Origin: Thalassoroseus pseudoceratinae
GTDB lineage: Bacteria > Planctomycetota > Planctomycetia > Planctomycetales > Planctomycetaceae
DNA length: 64,000 nucleotides
Reading direction: 5' to 3'
NCBI RefSeq assembly: GCF_011634775.1
Contig: NZ_JAALXT010000011.1
Location: 1 to 64,000 of the forward strand
Numbering within the stretch: position 1 is the stretch's first letter; the number at the start of each line of letters is the position of its first letter. The position numbers and the translations under genes were made by a program. This document shows, one piece after another, positions 45,401 to 52,852 of this stretch. The notes beneath the pieces are model-generated. The model was not told the origin of the DNA, did no database searches, and saw nothing but the letters and a program-made list of their open reading frames with translations.

Positions 45401-45917
45401 GTGGAACCTCGTCAAATACGATTCAAAATTCGATGTTCGCGATCGGGGCGTGCCATGGAAAAACGGTCGCGGTTTGATCTATGACTTGAACGATGACAAG
45501 ATCATTGCCGAAATCCCGAATACGTTTATTGCCCAAGTGGGGAATCATGGCCGAACCGTTGCAGCAGCGACTCTAGAACCATTCACGTTTTTTCTGATCC
45601 AGATGAAATGGTCGGGGGCAACACTGACTGAAACATCGCGAAAGCCGCTCGCAGTTTCTCATGAAGAGATGCAAGAACCAGGCGAGTTTTTGCCTCGCTC
45701 TCCGCGGCTTCTGCTGCCATTGCGAAATGGTCATCTGCGGGTGATTGATACTAGTGCTGCGGAAGAACTCGTCTCGATCCCCGTCTTCGACGACGACAAA
45801 ATCGATAAACTAGCCGTCTCTCCGAACGGACGATACGCGGTCAGTGTGAAATCTAATGGCACCTATAAGGTCATTGATGCCGGACGCGAATACATCAAGC
45901 AACTTGATTCTCGGTGA
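42447..45917 (+). CDS. membrane Ser/Thr protein kinase with zinc ribbon and C-terminal beta-propeller
   Basis: 1156 residues. A zinc ribbon at the N-terminus (CPNCGVQLSVKQ ... IHCPVCGRSY) is followed by a complete Hanks kinase: glycine loop VVEKLGEGAFGVVYRAYD, lysine strand VALKCGKF, catalytic loop VVHRDLKPENILLD, DFGLAK, and GTPAYMSPEQARG. One membrane helix (ATSLIVTIILFIATSALGLV) lies near residue 365, then a short coiled coil (RKQREELEDALATATQEREL) and about 700 residues of WD40/propeller repeats outside. GGAGG precedes ATG 42447. This layout is a planctomycete signature: an external sensor domain coupled to an internal kinase. Ligand unknown. It follows the dead sulfatase. Confidence 0.9.
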   Translation: MGMHSSSEVCPNCGVQLSVKQSSSSAIHCPVCGRSYKTKKASNRPSASLSTNRSATPPDDSDKSIARFRVVEKLGEGAFGVVYRAYDPVLEREVALKCGKFPVDDRARRRRFSQEARAAAKLHHPNIVSVFDSGRTDDDQYYIANELIDGGTLADVISRKSIKLRTKINWVRELAIALAYAHEEGVVHRDLKPENILLDRRTRRPMIADFGLAKQTNTNSSLQTQDGSLLGTPAYMSPEQARGNVQAIGPRSDQYSLAVVLFEILTGECPYVGPTHAVLLAVASEVEVPSALTIKPDLPEDLAAICSRGLEKQPNRRYPDLMAFADDLTCWLEGEPVSARPIGKWGRLTRWCRREPRLATSLIVTIILFIATSALGLVFAAYQSQTAQKLRKQREELEDALATATQERELADRRAVEVSRAAYRPNMSLAFREWQRKHVAQARPLLAACDKDVREWEWYFLNKELKPHYEAVIPHQPTRFLDSQPYPLVVSSTRFIKHLTGSSFGLFRSYDAHLVREFPLSQTPPWTPSSIQKFMLDPSGEFLVTFSTPLAPSDDPNLLVRRKTDLTLWTTTNGHQLSIVHDDSMSFLGYAPDLSRIDLWHVDFDEQKLEVRDASIRRYRKRGYQLEFVEEIPVKLPSVFGVGKQPTTQKCVVFGRPSEYNLKDPLLLYQLDIQSGEIERTIDLTALGLTQSDFVQFDYHEPSNLLALTTKDGRLVCVSVDANPIDEATTFQQTVIDKQARSTADCLFSADGRQLLTWNGSRPVQVWSIPDLTLTSEFTEAGKVGRCQFSPSGHQVVTLDDQNAFVWDVEAYRVPSPRKIPNFRLQDVAATADQMIFAGNRLDPSSQLAQSTRNPELVFVPYGSDQIERRDLTDFTDGGICQLTLDPKGKSVCLREQSTGKRYFRLLAIDNSEVSLIHERAESDTDPFSTFSHPAVASNHLAVVGKVEPEIRLFNREAMDWSHRSSSKNSSFRGPRFSTDGSFLSWNLVKYDSKFDVRDRGVPWKNGRGLIYDLNDDKIIAEIPNTFIAQVGNHGRTVAAATLEPFTFFLIQMKWSGATLTETSRKPLAVSHEEMQEPGEFLPRSPRLLLPLRNGHLRVIDTSAAEELVSIPVFDDDKIDKLAVSPNGRYAVSVKSNGTYKVIDAGREYIKQLDSR

Positions 45918-46049
45918 TGCCTTAGCTCGACTATTGCCAATTTTGGATGGGGTTTGATTGCAAAAATGCGGACTCCGGGGGAAGGTGCAGTTATCACGAC
46001 TTGACCTTTTTGAACGGAGTCCGCAACGGATCAAAGTCCCCAAGTGGCT

Positions 46050-47272
46050 GAGGATTTGATGATGCGATTCTCGCCTGCGTTCACCCAGCCGACGGCCTGC
46101 CGAATGCTAGCGTTGACTCTAGCAACCATCATCACCATCGGACATCGCACACTGTCGGCCACTTTGATGGTGGCCTCGGGTTTATTGACGGGCCATTGTA
46201 GCACCGACTATCGCTTGTTTTCCAGGCCCGCTTGGTCGACGTGGTCCGTCGGTCGAATATTAGCCGACATCGTCATCGAGTTGGCACCGCCGGTCGAACT
46301 GGTCGTCGATGACAGGACCACCGAACATCCCGGTCGCAACGTCTGGGGCAAGGCCAAGCATCGTGATGCGGTCCGTAGTTCTCACAGCTTGACCAAGTGG
46401 ATTTGGGGACATAAGTGGGTGGTGCTAGCGGTCACGATCCGCTTCCCCTGGCCGAATCGGCCTTGGGCCTTACCAGTATTATTCGCACTGCATACTCCGC
46501 AGGAAGAAAGCCAGCGTCTCGGCCGCAAACACCGCACTGCGGGCAAACTAGCTCGCATTCTCATCCGACGCTTGTTGGGATGGTTTCCCGAGCGGCGTCT
46601 TGTTTTGACCGGTGGTGGACAATCTCCACACACGAGATGACGCGATTCGCTCATGCGTATTGCCCCCAATTGACGTTCGTAGGTCGGTTCTACGGCAACG
46701 CGAAATTGTATCACCCGTCACCCACGTGTTCCGGCACCGGTCGGCCTCGCGTCAAAGGAGAGCGGCAGCCCGAACCCAGCTTTGGTCTCGTACCGGTTTC
46801 GCTTGTATATGTCGAAGACTTAGAATGCACGCATCGCTCCGAGTATTTCTATAGTAGCGATCCAAGCTGGTCGGATTCGGCCATCGTCGAATCCTATGTA
46901 TCCAGGTGGGCAATTGAAGTCACGTTCTGGGAATGCAAGGCCAGACTAGGACTCGGTTCTCACCGACGGTTTAGTCGACTCGCCGTCGAGCGAGTCGACT
47001 AAACCGTGGCTCATGAGTTTGTATCGTCTCGTGAGTCTGATCGATCACCGACATCAAACCACGCATTCAGTCACAGTTCCGAGTTGGCCATTGTATGAGA
47101 AAACGTAGCCCACCTTTAGTACTGTTCTTTCGGAAGTCCGAAGGCTCATTTGAAATGAATGGGTTTTTGAGCAACCCCAATATGTCGGGGCCGTTGAAAA
47201 ACTCCCGCACGAATTCAAAGATTACCTACTCAAACGCCTGGCAATGGCTGCCTGAATTGGTAATAGTCGAGA
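46050..47272 (+). pseudogene. DDE-superfamily (IS701-like) transposase, multiply frameshifted
   Basis: Frame 46044 carries VVDDRTTEHPGRNVWGKAKH, RDAVRSSHSLTKWIWGHKWV and PERRLVLTGGGQ; the next frame carries THEMTRFAHAYCPQLTFVGR, GTGRPRVKGERQPEPSFG, DSAIVESYVSRWAIEVTFWE. A third holds SLYRLVSLIDHRHQTTHS, and one more near 47200 ends PHEFKDYLLKRLAMAA. These are consecutive parts of a single DDE transposase, separated by at least three indels or stops and a small deletion. It is dead. Confidence 0.75.
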
Positions 47273-47318
47273 TAAGGAGATGCGTGGCTTTGCAAGCCGT
47301 TGGCCAGTATAGTCAACG

Positions 47319-48227
47319 ATGACTGGTTTAGACTCCGTCGCCGCATTTTGCCAGAGGACAGCACCAGAAATGGAGAGAGACCCACGAAACCAGATGCTGC
47401 CAATTCCTAACAGAGCTACATGGCTAACTGAAGGAGTTGCACTGCTAAAAGGAACTCGGCCGCCGGGAGATGGATGCGGGCGTCACACGCATGACTACCA
47501 TTCACTCACCGTGTTGCTTTCCAGTCCTGGTTCGGCCAACTGGTGCTACGGAGATAAAAACGGCCGTTCCATACGACCGACAGCCGGGGATGTCTTTTTT
47601 TGTCCGGCCCATGTGACCATGACAATTCATTGTGAGAAGGAATACGAGAGTATCCTTCTTTGCTTATCTCCAGCAGTTTTCAATCGTATTGCCGATCAAC
47701 TTGACGATGCCCCCAAGGCACACATTGCTCCTGTAATAATGCGACAAGATACATTTGTCCATAAGCTTGTGGGGTCGCTCGCTGAGGAGGTCAGTCGGAA
47801 AGACCCAATTGGTGCTCCACTCATGTCCGAATCGTTGGCAACCGCTCTCAGTATTCATTTAATGCGAGAGTATGTTGGTACATGTCATATTCCGAAACCG
47901 GCGTCATGCCTTTCCGGTAGCGAGTTAGACCGTTTGTATCGGCACATTGAAGTCAACATTGACTCACCCCTGACCGTGGCTGACTTGGCATCACTTGTCG
48001 GCAGGAGCCAATTTCACTTTAGTCGTTTATTTAAGGCATCGACGGGAACGTCCCCGCACAAATACGTCATCAGTCGTCGGGTCGAACGTGCGAGGGAATT
48101 GCTACTTGCAGGGCGAAGCATCGTTGACGTAGCTTTGGCAACCGGGTTCTCAAGTCAGAGTCATCTGTCGCATCATATTCGACGGGCTTTCGGCTGTACG
48201 CCCGGTGAACTCATCTCTCGTCAGTGA
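47319..48227 (+). CDS. AraC-family transcriptional regulator
   Basis: 302 residues. The N-terminal cupin-like domain (HTHDYHSLTVLLSSPGSANW, IRPTAGDVFFCPAHVTMTIH) would bind an effector. The C-terminal double HTH is intact: IDSPLTVADLASLVGRSQFH, FSRLFKASTGTSPHKYV, then RRVERARELLLAGRSIVDVA, LATGFSSQSHLSHHIRRAFG and CTPGEL. ATG 47319 has no strong ribosome site; ATG 47370 is a possible shorter start. It converges with the methyltransferase-flavoprotein-AhpD-like operon on the opposite strand and may regulate it, although convergent placement is weak evidence. Confidence 0.9.
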   Translation: MTGLDSVAAFCQRTAPEMERDPRNQMLPIPNRATWLTEGVALLKGTRPPGDGCGRHTHDYHSLTVLLSSPGSANWCYGDKNGRSIRPTAGDVFFCPAHVTMTIHCEKEYESILLCLSPAVFNRIADQLDDAPKAHIAPVIMRQDTFVHKLVGSLAEEVSRKDPIGAPLMSESLATALSIHLMREYVGTCHIPKPASCLSGSELDRLYRHIEVNIDSPLTVADLASLVGRSQFHFSRLFKASTGTSPHKYVISRRVERARELLLAGRSIVDVALATGFSSQSHLSHHIRRAFGCTPGELISRQ

Positions 48228-48304
48228 ATCATCAATTGCCATTCTGTAAACTAGATTGGAGTTTGCCGCAAGTACTCTCGTAGGCTACGAAGGTGTCCCG
48301 TGCA

Positions 48305-48470
48305 TTACGGTACTTTATGTCCTACGATCATGTAGTGCCATGGCATCGATTCGCTGACGACTTCAACCCTGAAGCCAGCGTTTTCAAGTTGCGTGCTCAC
48401 CTGCTGCGGTGTCAATCGCCTTGTTCTCGGCGGACTTATCTTCGCATCGATCTCGGTTTGGGACATTCGC
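48305..48470 (-). pseudogene. SAM methyltransferase, C-terminal remnant
   Basis: The frame ending at 48305 reads TRRLTPQQVSTQLENAGFRV then EVVSESMPWHYMIVGHKVP, the last helix-strand-strand of many small class I methyltransferases (LPWHY..V is typical). The upstream part is the shadow of the AhpD-like gene, so only the C-terminal 45 residues survive. The junction at about 48470 is right at the end of that gene. Confidence 0.45.
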
Positions 48471-48918
48471 ACTCGCCTACAATTTGCTTCGTCGTTGCAT
48501 TGACTCGATTGCCGAAATTCACCATCCCAATCGTTAAGATCAAAGTCGCCAGAGCCTGCTCGTCGAAGTGCCGGGAAACGTCGGACCAAAGTGTGTCTGG
48601 AACCGGGTCTGATCGATCACAAAGGCGAGTGACAGCTTCGGTCAGAGCGAGAGCGGCTCGCTCTGCGTCGTTGAAACAAGGGGCGTCTCGCCACGCTGCT
48701 ACGGAAAAGAGACGGTTCTCAGTGTCACCTGCCATTCTAGCCTCACGAGTGCGCATCTCGACACACACGCTACTACCGTTAATCTGACTCGCTCGCAAAC
48801 TGACAAGGTTCAACGTTGTCGGTGGCACATTTCCTTGCTTCATCGCCTTCGCAAATGACATTAGTGCTGGCATCACGTCAGGTAGAATTATCATGGGGTT
48901 GGTCATGCGGGCTTGCAT
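48436..48918 (-). CDS. carboxymuconolactone decarboxylase/AhpD-like protein with altered CxxC
   Basis: 160 residues from ATG 48918, with GGAG eight bases before it. The CMD fold is clear: TTLNLVSLRASQINGSSVCV, RLFSVAAWRDAPCFNDAERA, ALALTEAVTRL and LILTIGMVNFGNRVNATTKQ. In active alkylhydroperoxidases the motif is CxxC followed by MH. Here the first Cys is Ser (S49-S50-V51-C52) and the following His is Arg (R56), so peroxidase activity is doubtful; a single-cysteine role or binding function is possible. It is the third gene of the minus-strand operon after the methyltransferase and flavoprotein. The C-terminal tail (CECPKPRSMRR) may be derived from the adjoining deletion junction. Confidence 0.8.
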   Translation of the reverse strand: MQARMTNPMIILPDVMPALMSFAKAMKQGNVPPTTLNLVSLRASQINGSSVCVEMRTREARMAGDTENRLFSVAAWRDAPCFNDAERAALALTEAVTRLCDRSDPVPDTLWSDVSRHFDEQALATLILTIGMVNFGNRVNATTKQIVGECECPKPRSMRR

Positions 48919-48952
48919 CGTTCGACTCCAATTCCTTTGAGGGATCAATGTT

Positions 48953-49990
48953 TTATGTTCGCTCAGCGTCTTCTCGGATCAGAGTTTTATTCACCATTAC
49001 CGCCGCCATTGACCCTTCTGAGACGGCGGTTGTCACTTGCGATGCACCACGAGACGCATCGCCAATGACATACAGGCCTGTGATCGAAGTTGCACCGAAC
49101 ATGTCAGTGGGGACGCTGTCGATCAACGCTCCGTCTACAGATTCCAGTTTGCAGCCAAGACTTTTGGGCAGTGGAGACCGTTGGGTCGTAACCGTGCGAA
49201 CGAACAAGACTCCAACTTCCAGTCTTCGTCCGCTCTCAAACACGATTGCGTTCAACGCTCCATCATTGCTTTCTAATCGCTCGATCTTCTGTTCCCGAAC
49301 CTCAATGTTTCTGTCTTTCAAGATGCGATGCCCGGCATCGCTCAATCCGGCAGGACCGTTTGAACAGAGGGTCAGATTTGGTGTCCAGCCCAACAGTTCA
49401 AGTCCCCAATCAACAGCTTGCTCTCCACGATCAAGAAATGCCCAAGGCTTTCCCCGGACCTCCCAACCGTGACAGTAAGGACAATGACGTACGCTCGTTC
49501 CCCAGAGCTTGGGCAGTCCGTCAATTTCTGGAAGTTTGTCTTTGACGCCGGTTGCCAAGATCAACTTGCGGGCAACGACAGATTTGCCATCACCGATGTC
49601 TACCCGAAACCCGTCATCGAGCTTTTCTGCATTCGTGACTCGTACTCCACGCCACTCGACGGCATACGGCTTGAGTTGCTCACGACCAATCTTGAGAAGT
49701 CCTTCAGGGCTAATGCCGTCTCGTGAGAAGTAGCCGTGGACGGCGTGTGATTTGTGATTCCGAGGAGTGCCCTCGTCGCAGACCAAAACTTTACGGCAGG
49801 ACCGCCCCAGTACCAAAGCTGCACTCAAACCAGATGGACCACCACCGACGATCACGACATCGTAGTCGAACTTGGGGACGGGCATATTCAATTCCTCTGC
49901 GTCAACCTTGACATCAGTAATGAGCAGTCCCAACGTACTTGCGATCAGAGTGATCGCTTCCCGACGACTTACCTCAGTGGGCAACATCAT
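48953..49990 (-). CDS. thioredoxin-reductase-like FAD/NAD(P) oxidoreductase
   Basis: 345 residues. FAD motif DVVIVGGGPSGLSAALVLGR, redox pair CPYC in SVRHCPYCHGWEVRGKPWAF, and the C-terminal FAD motif ITGLYVIGDASRG. The usual NADPH GxGxxA motif is degraded (AFLDRGEQAVDWGLELLGWT). The protein has about 40 N-terminal residues before the FAD site with a Tat-like start (SRREAITLIASTLGLL), suggesting export or a relic of it. ATG 49990 has GGAGAG upstream; the longer frame to 50029 overlaps the neighbour. It lies between methyltransferase and AhpD-like genes, together a possible redox unit. Confidence 0.88.
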   Translation of the reverse strand: MMLPTEVSRREAITLIASTLGLLITDVKVDAEELNMPVPKFDYDVVIVGGGPSGLSAALVLGRSCRKVLVCDEGTPRNHKSHAVHGYFSRDGISPEGLLKIGREQLKPYAVEWRGVRVTNAEKLDDGFRVDIGDGKSVVARKLILATGVKDKLPEIDGLPKLWGTSVRHCPYCHGWEVRGKPWAFLDRGEQAVDWGLELLGWTPNLTLCSNGPAGLSDAGHRILKDRNIEVREQKIERLESNDGALNAIVFESGRRLEVGVLFVRTVTTQRSPLPKSLGCKLESVDGALIDSVPTDMFGATSITGLYVIGDASRGASQVTTAVSEGSMAAVMVNKTLIREDAERT

Positions 49991-50009
49991 TGATCTCTCC
50001 TCTTGCTTT

Positions 50010-50819
50010 TCATTTCGTAGCGATGCCAATGTGAGCGTGAGCAGTCAGTGTAAATGGACGATCTCCATACTTTTGACGGAGTTGCCGCTGTATCACTTGG
50101 AGCAACTGATCAGGACAGTCCAGTCCAAAGTGCTCCGAAATTGACTGACTGCTGTCGGCGTTTTCGATGAACCATTGTGGCGACGGAACTTCCCACTCAT
50201 GCACGACTGGTGTTACGGAGACGTCCCGAAACCCAGCCCTTTGCATCTCTTGATGCAACTTCTCTTGTGAGTCCAATTGCACCCAAGCGTTTGGGCGAGG
50301 AAAGTTCGGCGCTTGAGTTTGGATTGTGTGGACCGCTCGTTCCCATATTGCAAGATGTTCCATTCGAGACGGAGTTCCCCACACTGCCAATCCAACCCGC
50401 CCTCCGGGTTTGAGAACTCGTAAAAGTTCACTGAGACCGGCTCGGTAATCTGGAAAGAACATAATCCCAAATACAGAACAAGCGGCGTCGAAGTGCGACG
50501 TTGGCAGTTCCAAGTTCTGACCATCCATCACCCGTGCGGTAAGGTTCTCCACCCTCTCCTCGAATGCTCGTGCGGAAAGGAAGTCAACCATTCCGGGTGA
50601 CCAATCGACCGCAAGAACCTCAGTCCCTTGACGTGCCGCTGCGAGTGCAACTGCACCAGTGCCGCAAGCAACGTCGAGCAACCTCTCACCCGGTGCAATT
50701 CGAATTGCCGCCAAGGTGTCAAGGCCATACGGCAACGTTAGAGGTTCCCGCAACCGGGCGTACCCTTTTGCGATGGCGTTCCATTGTTCTGTACTCATCT
50801 GAACCTTGTCTGTCTCCAT
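50010..50819 (-). CDS. class I SAM-dependent methyltransferase, UbiE-like
   Basis: 269 residues. Motif I is RLLDVACGTGAVALAAARQG, followed by EVLAVDWSPGMVDFLSARA (motif post-I), DAACSVFGIMFFPD (motif IV) and LLRVLKPGGRVGLAVWGTPS. The C-terminal half (VVHEWEVPSPQWFIENADSS) is typical of small-molecule methyltransferases of the Methyltransf_11 group. ATG 50819 is favoured over 50834. It is the first gene of a three-gene minus-strand operon and ends 20 bases from the flavoprotein start. Substrate unknown. Confidence 0.85.
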   Translation of the reverse strand: METDKVQMSTEQWNAIAKGYARLREPLTLPYGLDTLAAIRIAPGERLLDVACGTGAVALAAARQGTEVLAVDWSPGMVDFLSARAFEERVENLTARVMDGQNLELPTSHFDAACSVFGIMFFPDYRAGLSELLRVLKPGGRVGLAVWGTPSRMEHLAIWERAVHTIQTQAPNFPRPNAWVQLDSQEKLHQEMQRAGFRDVSVTPVVHEWEVPSPQWFIENADSSQSISEHFGLDCPDQLLQVIQRQLRQKYGDRPFTLTAHAHIGIATK

Positions 50820-50845
50820 CTCTCCGCCTTTCACTCACACTCTGA

Positions 50846-51239
50846 TCACCTGCTAGTTGTCGATGATTTTATGGCGAAGGACTCGACACGTATTCCAGAT
50901 GTCTGCTTTTTCTTTACAGATTCTTGCTGCTGTGGGGCAACCGCTCTCGGGCATGAAATCCTCCGAGAGAAAGCATTGTCAACACTCACTCGAACAAAAC
51001 CGAAATACGAGCCTGATCGTCGGGCGGCTGTCGCTTTCTTCGCCATGCACTTTGGCATCGGGAAGTCGCCAAACTTGAAGGGCTCGCCATGACCTACGAT
51101 TAGTTCCTCGACGTCCATGATGTCCTCTTCAACATTTTCGAGTCGGTACTCGCAAGTGAGTGGAGGCTCGTCGTCTTAGTCATTGGGATTACGTTATCAC
51201 TGGTCAAGCAGCTCCGTTGAGGCAACAGGCCAGCGCGTA
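50846..51239 (-). other. unassigned stretch, possible decayed gene
   Basis: The minus strand reads DDEPPLTCEYRLENVEEDIM then DVEELIVGHGEPFKFGDFPM and MPKCMAKKATAARRSGSYFG from about 51170 to 50846. It is protein-like, without a known family. VGHGEPF recalls the last metal loop of metallo-beta-lactamase-fold proteins, but nothing else supports it. The upstream end falls at the ISAs1 remnant. Confidence 0.25.
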
Positions 51240-52169
51240 CTAAGTGATTGACGTTGTTAGGACTTGCATTAAGAAATCTGTACTCCAGCCGCAGCTTTGG
51301 TGTTTCATGGAGAGGCTGAGCTTGGCGGGATGCTGCTTTAACAACGATAATGTGAACCGCCTCAGCCAAGCAAAGTTCTCTCGCAGGTGTTTTGCGCGGA
51401 GTCGGGATTCGTCCTCGTGATAGATCACATTCAAACTCCAATGGCAACGAACGGCTCAAGCAAACCGCTTCACGCCCATCGGCAAACTGCTGATAGAACA
51501 ACGCTCTTCGGTCGTCTCGTGCCCGCTTTGAACGCAGAATCGTGTCGCTAAGCCGATGGTCTTCAAACCCCGCCAACGACTCAGTCCCGGCAGCGTCTCG
51601 GGAGCGGGCAACTGCACGACCACGCGTGTTTCCTCTCGGTCATGCCGGGGCTCTTTCGTGATCTGACACCGGGGGGAGACCTCAGCAAAATCCGGTTCCG
51701 TCTGCAGATCGATCTTGGCTTTCACGCCTTCAAATAGAGTCTCGTGATTGCCTTTGAGTGCCAACACAAAGTCGCCACCGGACTCTGTAATCTGCCGGGC
51801 GATTGCTGTTTGAGTGCCCATCGCGTCGATGGTGATGATGGCCCCGGCGATGTCGACCTGTCTCAATAGCTGGGGAATCGCGGTGATTTCATTGGATTTC
51901 TCATCAGTGGCGACTTGCCCCGACGAAAGGCCGAACTCCGTCGCCCACACGCTGACTGAGTGCAACGCTCCGAGTCCCGCGGTCCGGTCATGACTGCGGC
52001 GAAGCGTTTTGCCATCCATGGCGAGCCACTGCGTGAACGCCAGTTGAAACGCCTCGGAGTTCAGAGCCGAGAGCACATCGACAATCACCAACCCAATCGC
52101 AACACTCACTCCTCGATCCATATCCCCCAAAGTCACCACTGGCCCTTGGGTTCGAGACTGTGGCATCAT
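51240..52169 (-). pseudogene. ISAs1-family transposase remnant
   Basis: Catalytic sequence is clear: AMDGKTLRRSHDRTAGLGAL, HSVSVWATEFGLSSGQVATD, EKSNEITAIPQLLRQVDIAG, AIITIDAMGTQTAIARQITE. The frame stops at 51456 after LPMGVKRFA, and the C-terminus continues in another frame (LNVIYHEDESRLRAKHLREN, FAWLRRFTLSLLKQHPAK, down to the stop at 51240). The N-terminal third is also missing. Inactive. Its neighbour at 52271 belongs to an unrelated module. Confidence 0.82.
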
Positions 52170-52270
52170 TCACGAAAAATTAATGTCAAGTATTCTGGCT
52201 CCCTGCCTATTCATAGTATTCACTGAAAACACTGTGGAACAGCAGCCATCTAACATGGCTTATTACAACC

Positions 52271-52852
52271 ATGGCCGAGGACTACTGGCAAATGCAGAAT
52301 GAGCATACGGAAGAGCACAAACTGGAGATGACCCGTGCTCGACGAGAGAGATTTACGCGTGAGCTTGTCTCACATGAACGACAGTTGCATTCCTATGTAC
52401 TCTCCCTAGTGTTGGACTGGAAAGCTGCAGAAGAGATCTTGCAAGAGACGTATTTGCGACTGCTGGAACGGCTTGAGGAGTGGGACGAGTCAAAGAATGT
52501 ATTCCCTTGGGCCTGTCGGTTTGCTTACTACCAGGTTCTGACTTATCGGAACGATGGTCAACGCGACCGACTCAGATTTAGTGATTCGTTCATAGAGAGT
52601 GTTTCGGCCGCCTACGAATCTAAGTCCGATCAGTTGAAGTTAAGGCTGGAAGCCCTGGAACACTGCATGGAGCAGCTAGACCCAGGCCATCAACAGTTAC
52701 TGGGCGATTTCTATAGCGGTGATAGCACGGTTGAGGAAATTGCCTGCAAATTAGAGCGTACAGTTTCGTCTCTTTATCAGTCCCTCTCTCGTTTACGTCG
52801 CTCTTTAAAGAAGTGTGTCGAAAGTGCAATTCGGCCGATGGAGGATCAATGA
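52271..52852 (+). CDS. ECF-type sigma-70 family RNA polymerase sigma factor
   Basis: 193 residues. Region 2 is ERQLHSYVLSLVLDWKAAEE, ILQETYLRLLERLEEWDESK and VFPWACRFAYYQVLTYRNDG; region 4 is EALEHCMEQLDPGHQQLLGD, FYSGDSTVEEIACKLERTVS with SLYQSLSRLRRSLKKCVE. It matches the planctomycete/verrucomicrobial sigma subgroup whose genes precede large FecR-like proteins. Several starts are possible (52271, 52292, 52328). Its TGA overlaps the ATG of the next gene, indicating a sigma/anti-sigma pair. Confidence 0.9.
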   Translation: MAEDYWQMQNEHTEEHKLEMTRARRERFTRELVSHERQLHSYVLSLVLDWKAAEEILQETYLRLLERLEEWDESKNVFPWACRFAYYQVLTYRNDGQRDRLRFSDSFIESVSAAYESKSDQLKLRLEALEHCMEQLDPGHQQLLGDFYSGDSTVEEIACKLERTVSSLYQSLSRLRRSLKKCVESAIRPMEDQ

